Shown here: piece by piece, positions 10,017 to 19,044 of the stretch | How the letters are laid out: each line of letters opens with the position of its first letter | Numbering within the stretch: the stretch's first letter is position 1 | Assembly (NCBI RefSeq): GCF_001767295.1 | Contig: NZ_CP014944.1 | Span: 4,340,001 to 4,404,000 of the forward strand | Direction: 5' to 3' | Origin: Colwellia sp. PAMC 20917 | GTDB taxonomy: Bacteria; Pseudomonadota; Gammaproteobacteria; Enterobacterales; Alteromonadaceae | DNA length: 64,000 bases | Translations under genes and position numbers: made by a program | Notes under the pieces: generated by a model | What the model was told of the DNA's origin: nothing | The model's input: only the letters and a program-made list of their open reading frames with translations | The model's database searches: none

Positions 10017-11046
10017 AGCCGTCATGTTTAACCCAATGTCATCCCGAATAAGGCCCATTCGTCATATGAGCTCCCCATCCGTCATGCTGAATTTATTTCA
10101 GGATCTCGTCGTTCATAGAACAAAGACCTGACACTTAAACCGTCATGCTGAACTTATTTCAGTACCCGTATGATGGCGAAGAATACAAAGACAGATACTG
10201 AAACGAGTTCAGTATGACGGGGGAAGAATACAAAGACCGGACACTTAAACCGTCATGCTGAATTTATTTCAGTACCAGCATGATGGCGAAGAATACAAAG
10301 ACCGGACACTTAAACCGTCATGCTGAATTTATTTCAGTACCAGTATGACGTCGAAGAATACAAAGACAGATACTGAATCCCCCCATCCGTCATCCTGAAT
10401 TTATTTCAGGATCTCGTATTTCATAGGACAAAGACCAGATCTTGAAACCGTCATCCTGAATTTATTTCAGGATCTCGTATTTCATAGAACAAAGACCGGA
10501 CACTTAAACCGTCATGCTGAATTTATTTCAGTACCAGTATGACGGCGGAAGAATACAAAGAGCAGATACTGAAACGAGTCCAGTATGACGGCGAAGAACA
10601 CAAAGACCAGACACTTAAACCGTCATGCTGAATTTATTTCAGTACCAGTATGACGGCGGAAGAACACAAAGACCAGATACTGAAACGAGTTCAGCATGAC
10701 GGCGGAAGAATACAAAGAGCAGATACTGAAACGAGTCCAGTATGACGGCGAAGAATACAAAGACAGATACTGAATCCCCCCATCCGTCATATGAACCCCA
10801 TCCGTCATCCTGAATTTATTTCAGGATCTCGTATTTCATAGGACAAAGACCAGATACTGAATCGAGTCGAGTATGACGGGGGAAGAATACAAAGACAGAT
10901 ACTGAAACCGTCATGCTGAATTTATTTCAGTATCAGTATGACGGGGGAAGAATACAAAGACCAGATACTGAAACGAGTCCAGCATGACGGGGTAGAATAC
11001 AAAGAGCAGATACTGAAACCGTCATGCTGAATTTATTTCAGTATCA
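10017..11046. repeat. Dense palindromic repeat block (REP/BIME-like), about 1 kb
   Basis: Between two convergent genes lies about 1 kb of repeats. A 21-bp core (GTCATSCTGAA ... TTATTTCAG) occurs 11 times on the plus strand, starting at 10081, 10142, 10252, 10317, 10389, 10450, 10511, 10622, 10804, 10910 and 11021. An inverted variant (CTGAAACGAG ... CAGTATGAC) occurs six times, at 10198, 10569, 10680, 10726, 10857 and 10968. Each core holds CTGAA/TTCAG arms, and a flanking GTCAT/ATGAC pair extends the hairpin. Links of the type GAAGAATACAAAGACCAGA join them. Two subtypes exist: one running on to GGATCTCGT with ATCCTGAA/TTCAGGAT arms, one to AGTACCAGTATGACG. Spacings cluster near 61, 65-72 and 106-111 bp. 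No coding content is credible. Confidence 0.93.
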
Positions 11047-11070
11047 ACATTACAACAATATAAGCCGCTA

Positions 11071-11826
11071 CTAGCTCTTTAACCACTGAACCACGCGGCC
11101 TATGCTCTCATACCAGGCATGAGTTGCTTGTTCTAAATTTTTTGGCTTAGGGATATAATCTTGCCAATGCTTTTCGTCATTCATTCCTTTGGTCCATTTA
11201 CCTGCGGGGGCGGGGATGGGGTTAATGCCTTCTCGTTGGAAGTACTTAATTGCACGCGGCATGTGGTCAGAATTAGTTACTAAGACAACGTTTTTTCCAC
11301 TGACCCTTGGCGCCATTAATTGTGCTTCTTCTTCGGTATCTTGCGCAAATCCCTCAACAATTATTTTTCTTTCAGCAACACCCAATAGCATCGCGGCTTG
11401 CTTAACCTTCTCGGCATTACTTGTTTCGTCATTACCGGCATAACCTGAGGTAATTAAGTGCGCTTCAGGGTGAATACGCAGGATACGCATCGCTTCAACG
11501 AGTCGTTGCAACGAACAAATACCTAGTTCGCTAGTCGCTGGTAATTGAGCATCGGTGGTGTGCTTGCAGCCTAAAATAATAATATAATCAACAGGTTTAC
11601 TTGAACGTGTGAACGTGGAGTATTGGCTTTCTAAGGGCGCCATAACTAGATTAGCAACTGGACCTAATGAACCTAGCGTTAATAATAAGGTCGCCAAGAT
11701 TAAGCAGCTATAACTGAATCTCTTTTTATATTGATAAAAGACAATAGCTAATACCAATAATAGTATAACGATACTTAACGGCATGATCAGCGCGATAATA
11801 ATTTTTTTAAGTAAAAATAGATCCAT
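11071..11826 (-). CDS. ElyC/SanA/YdcF family (DUF218) membrane protein
   Basis: A 251-aa protein resembling E. coli ElyC (YcbC), an inner-membrane factor needed for envelope and peptidoglycan assembly. Two hydrophobic segments occupy about residues 5-27 and 35-58. The DUF218 domain follows, with YIIILGC near 82-88, LITSGYAGN near 124-132, EAQLMAP and VVLVTNSDHMPRA, whose Asp/His are conserved in the family. The C-terminus ends in an amphipathic YESIGRVVQWL helix typical of ElyC. Its 3' end borders the repeat block. Which DUF218 subgroup it belongs to is inferred from length and topology. Confidence 0.88.
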   Translation of the reverse strand: MDLFLLKKIIIALIMPLSIVILLLVLAIVFYQYKKRFSYSCLILATLLLTLGSLGPVANLVMAPLESQYSTFTRSSKPVDYIIILGCKHTTDAQLPATSELGICSLQRLVEAMRILRIHPEAHLITSGYAGNDETSNAEKVKQAAMLLGVAERKIIVEGFAQDTEEEAQLMAPRVSGKNVVLVTNSDHMPRAIKYFQREGINPIPAPAGKWTKGMNDEKHWQDYIPKPKNLEQATHAWYESIGRVVQWLKS

Positions 11827-11935
11827 AGTAATTAATCTTAGGTCGTTGTATATTTGAAAAATTATTTGAGATTATAATCATCATTGATGGATATACCAAG
11901 TGAAGTCATTGATTGATCACCTAGTGAGAGTTTAG

Positions 11936-12229
11936 ATGTCATATTGTTATGAGGTTGCCGTATTTTCTGTTAGTAAAGAAAATCAACAAAGAGTGATTGA
12001 ATTAAGTCAGTTGTTGTTTGAAGAAATGAACAAGGAAAGAGCCGTCTTAATATCACATAGTATATTAAGTAAAACCGATAATGCTGAAGAAATTTGTTGG
12101 CAATTAGTTTGGTTAGATGAAGCAGCGGTTGAGGAAAATGCTAAGAAGTGGACTACTTTTCCTAGCAGTGCAGAGCTAGAGTCACTGGTTGGAGCACGGC
12201 TTTATTACGGACATTTTTTAGCGATTTAA
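11936..12229 (+). CDS. Small ABM-like (ferredoxin-fold) protein, function unknown
   Basis: This 97-aa cytoplasmic protein has the size and beta-alpha-beta pattern (EVAVFSVSKENQQRVIELSQ, later CWQLVWLDEAAVEENAKKW) of the antibiotic-biosynthesis-monooxygenase-like dimeric alpha/beta barrels. No catalytic residue can be assigned. The ATG at 11936 follows GTGAGAG at a workable distance. It stands alone between elyC (divergent) and the Old Yellow Enzyme gene (convergent), with a shared hairpin just after its stop. Family membership is tentative. Confidence 0.7.
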   Translation: MSYCYEVAVFSVSKENQQRVIELSQLLFEEMNKERAVLISHSILSKTDNAEEICWQLVWLDEAAVEENAKKWTTFPSSAELESLVGARLYYGHFLAI

Positions 12230-12253
12230 ATTTAGGGTAAAACAACGAATGAA

Positions 12254-12276
12254 AGCGAAGCAAGTTATGCTTCGCT
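12254..12276. terminator. Hairpin between convergent genes
   Basis: A 9-bp perfect stem AGCGAAGCA / TGCTTCGCT with a 5-nt loop lies midway between the convergent 97-aa gene and the Old Yellow Enzyme gene. The T-tracts are weak, so it is a modest bidirectional terminator candidate. Confidence 0.55.
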
Positions 12277-12286
12277 TCACTATTAT

Positions 12287-13345
12287 TTAAATTAAGCTGG
12301 TTAACATTTCGGCATTATATTCAACCAAACCTTCACCCGCTCGCACTTTAGCGACGTAATCAGCATTAGCAATAAAAGGTCGTCCGATTGCGACTAAGTC
12401 AAACTTATTATCGGCAATGGCATTACTGGCAGTATCTGGAGTATAACTGCCTACACCCACTAATGTTTTAGTGTAGTTGGCGCGGATATAACTTGATGCT
12501 TGGCCATCTAAATAATCAAAGACCATAGAATCATCAAAAATACCTAAGTGTAAAAATGCCAGATCACGCTGTTCAAGTTCAGTCAGTAAGTGATCAAATA
12601 CTTGGCGGTCTCTTGCATCCCCAGACATGAAGAAATAGGCACCTGGGCTTATTCTTAATGCCGTTCTATCTTTACCAATGCTGGCAATAACCGCATCAAC
12701 AACCGCTAACGGAAAACGTGTCATGTTTTCTGGTGTTTCGCCGTATTCATCGGTGCGACGGTTGCTGTCGTAATGAAGGAACTGGTCAATTAAATAGCCG
12801 TTAGCACCATGAATCTCGACACCGTCAAAACCTGCTTCAATAGCATTTTCTGCCGCTTGAGCAAAGTCTACTATTAACTGCTCAATCTCTTGATGAGTAA
12901 CAGCTCTTGGCACTTGATAGTTTAAATCACGCATTCTCGGTACTGTGCCTTCAACACCTACTGCCGATGGCGCTAAAACGTCACTAGAGCCATTATTATT
13001 GTGCTCAAAGAAGTGAGGATGAGCAACTCGGCCGGTGTGCCAAAGTTGAGCAAATATTTTACCGCCCTTATCGTGAACTGTCTTGGTGACAAATTTCCAA
13101 GCATTGACTTGTTCTTGGGTAAATAAGCCCGGTGTATTTGGATTACCTTGACCATCAGGACGGATTATCGTTGCTTCAGAAATGATTAAACCGGCTTCTG
13201 CTCTGCGGCCATAATATTCGGCCATTGCTACCGTAGGCACTAAGTTATCATCGGCCATACAGCGGGTTAATGGCGCCATTAATATACGGTTATTTAAAGT
13301 GATGGTGTCATTTAGTGCATAAGGTTGGAATAAATTATCAGTCAT
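12287..13345 (-). CDS. Old Yellow Enzyme family NAD(P)H:flavin oxidoreductase (NemA-like)
   Basis: An FMN-dependent ene-reductase of the NemA/OYE class that reduces activated C=C bonds, nitro compounds or N-ethylmaleimide. The 352-aa TIM barrel has APLTRC near residues 24-29 at the flavin site, QLWHTGR near 100-106, the substrate-binding pair in HGANGY (H179, N182, with Y184 as proton donor), and the FMN phosphate-binding region near VAIGRPFIAN toward the C-terminus. It is divergent from a TetR-family gene with paired palindromes in the gap, the same logic as nemR-nemA. Expected to be derepressed by electrophiles. Confidence 0.92.
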   Translation of the reverse strand: MTDNLFQPYALNDTITLNNRILMAPLTRCMADDNLVPTVAMAEYYGRRAEAGLIISEATIIRPDGQGNPNTPGLFTQEQVNAWKFVTKTVHDKGGKIFAQLWHTGRVAHPHFFEHNNNGSSDVLAPSAVGVEGTVPRMRDLNYQVPRAVTHQEIEQLIVDFAQAAENAIEAGFDGVEIHGANGYLIDQFLHYDSNRRTDEYGETPENMTRFPLAVVDAVIASIGKDRTALRISPGAYFFMSGDARDRQVFDHLLTELEQRDLAFLHLGIFDDSMVFDYLDGQASSYIRANYTKTLVGVGSYTPDTASNAIADNKFDLVAIGRPFIANADYVAKVRAGEGLVEYNAEMLTSLI

Positions 13346-13373
13346 TAATTATCTCTATTAATTGATTTCTTTC

Positions 13374-13441
13374 TTGAATATGCGTTCAAGATAACGTTAT
13401 TTGAACAATCATTCAAGTATTATTTTTGAATGATTGTTCAA
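13374..13441. promoter_or_regulatory. Putative TetR/NemR operator cluster
   Basis: Two 16-bp palindromic elements, TTGAACAATCATTCAA (13401-13416) and TTGAATGATTGTTCAA (13426-13441), are exact reverse complements separated by 9 bp. A third relative, TTGAATATGCGTTCAA, sits at 13374-13389. All share the TTGAA-N6-TTCAA frame. They lie between the divergent oxidoreductase and TetR genes, where a TetR dimer would repress both. Confidence 0.75.
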
Positions 13442-13489
13442 AATTAAGTATCATGTCGTTATCTAGTAGATAAATGAAAAGTGGTGATC

Positions 13490-14071
13490 ATGAGAAATGC
13501 TGAGTTCGACCGAGAAAAAGTGCTAAGAGCAGCGATGAGCTTATTTATGGAAAAAGGCTATAGCAAGACAAGTATGCCTGATTTAAAAAAAGTGACAGGT
13601 TTACATCCAGGTTCAATTTATTGTGCATTTGAGAATAAACGCGGTTTACTGTTAGCCGCTATCGCCCAGTATAAAGCTGACCGTAATGCCGAATTTTCAC
13701 AGTTTTTTTTAAGTGACGAAACCATTCTTGCACAATTAAAAAAATATTTAGACCATATGGTCAATGAATGTGTCAGCGGTGATCCCGCGAAAGGCTGCTT
13801 ATTTATTAAAACCCTTTACGAGTCAACAGAAGAAGATCAAGAAGTACAAGCCGTTATTGCCGACAATGTTTTACAATGGCAACAAGCGCTAGCTGATAAG
13901 TTTTTGCAAGCACAAGCAGCGAAAGAATTATCATTAAATAAAAAGAGTGAACACTTAGCGCAATTTTTAATCATGGGGATTTATGGTTTACGCACTTTTG
14001 CTCAATCAAATCCAGATCCAGAGACATTAAAAGCGTTAGCAGAGCAATTATTTAACAGTATTGATAATTAA
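13490..14071 (+). CDS. TetR family regulator, NemR-like
   Basis: A 193-aa repressor with an N-terminal helix-turn-helix (about residues 8-54, including GYSKTSMPDL and HPGSIYCAFENK) and a ligand domain carrying Cys94 and Cys103, candidate electrophile-sensing thiols by analogy with NemR. The frame opens at a GTG (13481), but the ATG at 13490 is chosen because AAGTGGTG precedes it at proper spacing. Divergent from the Old Yellow Enzyme gene and 65 bp upstream of the RND pump genes, so it may control one or both. The sensed ligand is not known. Confidence 0.88.
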   Translation: MRNAEFDREKVLRAAMSLFMEKGYSKTSMPDLKKVTGLHPGSIYCAFENKRGLLLAAIAQYKADRNAEFSQFFLSDETILAQLKKYLDHMVNECVSGDPAKGCLFIKTLYESTEEDQEVQAVIADNVLQWQQALADKFLQAQAAKELSLNKKSEHLAQFLIMGIYGLRTFAQSNPDPETLKALAEQLFNSIDN

Positions 14072-14136
14072 CCGGTCGTTAACTGTAAAGCCGCTATAAT
14101 AGCCTTATTATTGCAGTTTTTTTCATGGAGTTTTGT

Positions 14137-15240
14137 ATGCGTTTATTTTTATTAGCTTTTTCTATTATCACGGTACTCTCAGGGTGTGGTAAAGAAGAGC
14201 AGCCTTTTGAAGAAGTTATTCGTCCTATTGCATGGCAAGAAGTTCAGCAAACCTCATTTGACCAAGTGCGTCGTTTGTCTGGCACTATTTACCCGGTTGA
14301 AGAAGCTAATTTAAGTTTTGAGGTTGGTGGAAAAATACAATGGATAAAAGTAAAACTCGGTGATGAAGTTAAGCGAGGCGATGCCCTAGCGCGTTTAGAC
14401 CAACGAAACTTTAATTTGAGTCGTCAATCAGCACAAGCAAACCTACAAAAAAGCTATGCCGCACTATCTGAAACTGAAAATGAATATAAACGTTACGCCG
14501 AGTTATCAGCCAAAGGTTTAGTGTCAAAGTCTGGCTTTGATAATGCCAAAGCAGCTTTTGAGTCAGCAAGCAGTGCCGTAAACATTGCTAAAACTCAACT
14601 TGATATCGCCAATAAAGATTTAAGTGATTCAATATTAACGGCCCCTTACAATGGTAAAATAACGAAACGTCTTAGCGAACCTTCTATGCAAATTTCTCCG
14701 GGCCAAGCCATTTTTCAAATTGAAGGTGACGATGGTTTAGAGGTGCAAGTCATGGTCCCCGAAACGATGATCAGAGATTTATCTAAAGGAAGCGAAATTG
14801 ATATTCATTATCCCGCGTTTCCCGGCTTAAACAGTAAAGGCACAATCGCAGAAATTAGTTCTCGCGCCGCTACAGCTAATGCATTTCCGGTGACTATTCT
14901 TATTAATTCTGAAACAAAAAATTTGCGAGCAGGCATGACAGCCGAAGTTGACTTTACCTTTCAAGGTATTGGACGAACGGGTTATCAAGGTAAAGCTTTT
15001 CGTCTCCCTATTGCAGCACTGGCAGCAGATGAAGGACAAAAGTCGTATGTATTTGTTTATAACGTTGAACAACAAATTTTACAAAAACGTATGGTGCAAA
15101 CAGAAAGTATTTTAAACAATGAAGTCTTGGTTTCTGCTGGCTTATCGTCAGGAGAAATCATTGCGATTGCCGGTGTCTCGTTTTTACGTGATGGCCAGTC
15201 GGTTCGGTTGCTTGATAAGCATGTAAAGCGTTTTAATTAA
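14137..15240 (+). CDS. RND efflux membrane fusion (periplasmic adaptor) lipoprotein
   Basis: This adaptor links an RND permease to an outer-membrane channel. It is 367 aa from the ATG at 14137, which has GGAG six nt upstream; the in-frame ATG at 14125 is less likely. The signal peptide ends in LSGC (lipobox), and the barrel-sandwich (lipoyl-like) halves flank a short alpha-hairpin (about residues 90-150, RQSAQANLQKSYAALSETEN region). Beta-barrel and membrane-proximal domains follow. No outer-membrane TolC-type gene lies nearby, so a channel elsewhere is presumably used. The permease starts 36 bp downstream. Confidence 0.9.
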   Translation: MRLFLLAFSIITVLSGCGKEEQPFEEVIRPIAWQEVQQTSFDQVRRLSGTIYPVEEANLSFEVGGKIQWIKVKLGDEVKRGDALARLDQRNFNLSRQSAQANLQKSYAALSETENEYKRYAELSAKGLVSKSGFDNAKAAFESASSAVNIAKTQLDIANKDLSDSILTAPYNGKITKRLSEPSMQISPGQAIFQIEGDDGLEVQVMVPETMIRDLSKGSEIDIHYPAFPGLNSKGTIAEISSRAATANAFPVTILINSETKNLRAGMTAEVDFTFQGIGRTGYQGKAFRLPIAALAADEGQKSYVFVYNVEQQILQKRMVQTESILNNEVLVSAGLSSGEIIAIAGVSFLRDGQSVRLLDKHVKRFN

Positions 15241-15276
15241 TCACGTTTCCGTATAACTTGAAATTTAGAGACTTTT

Positions 15277-18200
15277 ATGAATTTAACTAAAATTGCTTTT
15301 ACCTACCGAAAGTCCATTTTAATGGTACTTGCCTTATTATTGATCAACGGTGTTTTTGCTTATTTAACCTTACCAGCACAAGAAAACCCAACAATAACTA
15401 TACGTAAAGCCATTGTTACCACTTCATACCCAGGCATGGCCCCGAACGTGTTGAACAATTAATCACGCGTGCCATTGAAAAAGAAATTAGAAAAATTCCT
15501 GAAGTTGAAAAACTTACATCGACCTCTATGACGGGACAATCGGTCATTCATGTTGAAATTTACGATCGCTATTTTAATTTAGATAATATTTGGCAAGACT
15601 TACGTAATAAAGTTAAACAAGCGCAATTGAATTTGCCAGAAGGGACTAGTCCTCCTTTTGTTAATGACTCATTTGGTGACGTATCTGTTGTCACTTTAGC
15701 CTTAACCGCTGACGGTTTTGACTTAGGTGAAATGTATGATATTTCTAAACATATTCGTGACAATTTATACAGTGTTGCCGGTACTAAAAAGGTTGATATT
15801 ATCGGCGTTCAAGCTGAGCGAATATACCTTGAAGTAAAAACAGCTAAACTCGCTCAATTGGGTATTTCACCGCGTAGCATTATTAGTGAACTACAAAATC
15901 AAAATATTATTAGTCCAGGTGGACAAATCGATACGGGTTTACGTTCCATCGTGGTTGAGCCAACGGGTAATTTTTCTTCACTGGAAGAAATAGGTAATAC
16001 TCATATTAGGATCACCGGGACTGACGATACCATCGCGCTAAAAGATATTGTTAGCCTGCGCCGAGGCTTTATTGATCCGCCAGATAAACCTGCCTACTTT
16101 AATGGCGAGCCCGCTATTATGTTTGGCGTTTCCATGCTGCAAAAATATAACTTATTGGAATATGCGCCAAGAGTTAAAAATATGGTCACCAACATTGAAA
16201 ATACTTTACCGATTGGTTACAAAATCAATATTGCAACTTATCAAGCGGATCAAGTACAGAAATCTATTGAAGGGGTCTCAATCAATGTAATACAAACACT
16301 GGTGATTGTATTATTGGTTGTTATTTACTTTTTAGGTTTACGTACCGGTTTAATTGTTGGCTCAATTGTACCTTTTGTGATGCTAACCACATTAGCTATT
16401 ATGAAGTTCTCTGGTATGACGTTAGAGAAAATGAGCTTAGCAACACTTATCATTGCCTTGGGTTTATTGGTTGATAATGGCATTGTTATCGCTGAAGACT
16501 TTAAACGAAGAATTGAACAAGGTATAGACCGCTTTGATGCCATGTGCCAGGGCGGTAAAGAACTTGCCATGCCATTACTCAGTTCATCGGTAACCACGAT
16601 TTTATTTTTCTTACCCTTAATGCTTGCCGAGCATGTGGCGGGTGAATTCACCCGCTCAGTTTCCCTGGTTATACTGATAACGTTGATGACCAGTTGGGTT
16701 TTAGCTTTATGTGTTACTCCAACGCTTTGTTATTTCTTTATCAAAGCTGAAAATAAGGGGGCGGCAACAACAGATAAACCCACTGAAAATTCAACGAAAT
16801 TCTATCAAATATATGAAAAATTTCTTCATTGGGTTTTAGCACATAAAGCCATTTTTATGACCTTGATGGTCGTCACCTTAATCGTATCTTTAAGTGGCTT
16901 TGGCTTACTAAAAAAACAATTCTTTCCTGACTCTGACCGAACTCAGGTGATGATGTACATTGACCTACCTAATGGGACTTCGGCAAGAGAAACTAATCGT
17001 CAAATGCAAGAGGTGTTTACTTGGTTAGATGATAAGACGAGTTTTCCTGAGATCAGTAACTATTCGGGGTATTCTGGTTTTAACGGACCGCGTTTTGTAT
17101 TAACACTTAATCCAGAAGATCCCGCTAATAATAAAGGGTTTGTCGTCATTAATGTTAAAGATGAGACAAAAATTAATACTTTTGTTAATAAATTACATAA
17201 CGGTATTATTGAAAACTTCCCCAATGTGTCTGGACGCGTTAAGCGGATGTTTGCGGGCCCTTCAGATTCAAGCACAATAAGTATTCAAGTAAAAGGTCCT
17301 GATAAAGACATTTTATATGAAAAAGCTAAAGAAATTATGAGCGTTTTACAAGCGGTCCCTCATACTAAAAATGTGCGTACCGATTGGGAAAATCGTATTG
17401 TTAAGATGCAAGTTAAAATTGATCAACATCGTGCCCGTCGAGCCGGTGTTACCTCTTCTGACGTAGCTACCGCCTTACAAGGCTACTTTAGCGGCGCTAA
17501 TGTTACTGAATATCGTGATGGCGATGATATTATTCCCGTGGTGTTTCGCGCAGAAGAAGAAGAGCGTTTTAATCTAGATAGGCTGCGTACCGTTTCAATA
17601 TTTTCTAATCAAACTGGATCATCAGTGCCCTTATTTCAAGTGGCAGACTTTATTCCAGTTAATCAGTATGCAAAAATTCAACGTGAGAACATGTTTACGA
17701 CTATCACGATTGAAGCCAGTAATACCCAAATGACAGCGGAAGATCTAAAGGGGGTTATTGACGGCGATATTCAAGCATTAAAAAAAGATTTACCCGTTAA
17801 CCATTTAATTGAATACGACGGTGTTATTGTCCAGTCTAAAGAAGCGCAACAAGCTCTTGGGGCTAGTATGCCGATGGTTATTGGTTTGGTGCTAATTTTA
17901 TTGGTTATGCAATTTAATTCATTCCGCCGAGCGTCAATTATTGTGCTGACTATTCCCTTATCACTGATAGGGACGGTTGTTGGTTTATTAGTCATGAATG
18001 CGCCTTTTGGATTTATGGTCACCTTAGGTATTTATAGTTTGGCAGGTATTATTATTAATAATGCGATTGTCTTAATTGACCGAATTGAAATTGAACGAGC
18101 CACAGGGCAAAGTGACTATCAAGCCATTGTTAATTCGTGTTTAACACGTTTACGCCCAATAACGATGACAACCGTTACCACTATTATGGGGTTATTACCG

Positions 18201-18335
18201 TTATTGATAGACCCAATGTCAATGTTTTATGGTATGGCAACCGTATTAGCATTCGGCTTAGGCGTTGGCACAATTTTAACCTTAGCGGTTGTACCTGTTT
18301 TATATGCCAGTTTCTTTAAGATCAGTCGATGCTAG
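15277..18335 (+). pseudogene. RND efflux permease broken by a 1-nt frameshift
   Basis: A proton-driven inner-membrane efflux pump of the AcrB-like superfamily. The first 56 codons (MNLTKIAFTYRK ... SYPGMAP) run in one frame and stop at 15462; the rest continues one frame over from CGT at 15447 (RVEQLITRAIEKEIRKIP) to 18335. Adding one G in CCCGAACG near 15441-15446 restores PERVEQ and gives about 1019 aa, the normal family length. Twelve-helix topology with two large periplasmic loops is visible. TM4 reads LVDNGIVIAED, with a single Asp where AcrB has two, and the TM10 position has NN instead of the AcrB Lys; such variants occur in other RND clades. It could be a recent mutation or a sequencing error, as no other lesion is seen. 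Confidence 0.9.
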
Positions 18336-18997
18336 TTCATGTACTGTTAGTTGAAGATGATCTTGATTTAGCGACAACAATTATTGATTATCTTGAATTA
18401 GAGGGCATAACCTGCGATCACGCCGCTAATGGTATTGCTGGCTTAGCATTGCTCAGTAATCACCACTTTGATGTGATGATCCTTGACGTGAATATGCCGC
18501 GCATGGACGGTTTAACCGTCTGCAAAAAAATGCGCGAGCAAGGAAATAGTACGGCGATTTTGATGTTGACCGCTCGAGATACCTTAGATGATAAACTGGC
18601 TGGCTTTGCGGCAGGATCAGATGATTACTTGGTTAAACCCTTTGAAATGAGAGAACTTATTGCCCGTATTCAGGTGTTAGCAAATCGCCGCAGTGGTCAA
18701 ACGAACCGATTATCACTGTTCGGCCTTGACGCTGATTTTGGCGCTAAAACATTAAAACGGCAACAACATACGTTGCAATTGTCACCAACAGGTTGGAAAA
18801 TCCTAGAAGTACTGATGCGAAAATCGCCTGAGGTTGTTTCAAAAAAACAACTGTTGCAAGCTGTTTGGGGAAATGAACAACCAGACAGTGATAGTTTGAA
18901 AGTCCATTTATTTAAATTGAGACAACAAGTCGATACCATCAATGAAAGTAAGCTTATTCATACGGTGGCGGGACAAGGTTTTGTTTTTCGTGCATGA
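18329..18997 (+). CDS. OmpR-family response regulator
   Basis: A 222-aa regulator with an N-terminal receiver (phospho-acceptor D53 in ILDVNMP, acidic pair E9/D10, T81 and K103 in LVKPFE) and a C-terminal winged helix (about 125-221, ending HTVAGQGFVFRA). The ATG at 18329 lies inside the last codons of the RND permease (7-nt overlap), implying translational coupling and a shared transcript. The kinase follows 47 bp later. Probably senses envelope or toxic stress and regulates the pump, as with other pump-linked pairs; the target is inferred. Confidence 0.92.
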   Translation: MLVHVLLVEDDLDLATTIIDYLELEGITCDHAANGIAGLALLSNHHFDVMILDVNMPRMDGLTVCKKMREQGNSTAILMLTARDTLDDKLAGFAAGSDDYLVKPFEMRELIARIQVLANRRSGQTNRLSLFGLDADFGAKTLKRQQHTLQLSPTGWKILEVLMRKSPEVVSKKQLLQAVWGNEQPDSDSLKVHLFKLRQQVDTINESKLIHTVAGQGFVFRA

Positions 18998-19044
18998 TGA
19001 GATTAATGAACATTATAATAGCTATTTTATAGTTAATAATTGAT

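Noticed and set aside
10623-10808. Minus-strand ORF of 61 codons (MTDGVHMTDGGIQ...)
   Set aside because: It is read straight from the repeat block; its Ser/Tyr/Phe-rich sequence is repeated with the DNA, and no ribosome site or codon bias supports it.
10017-11046. CRISPR array
   Set aside because: Repeats occur in both orientations, the segments between them are themselves repeated, unit spacing varies from 46 to 180 bp, and no cas genes are in the window.
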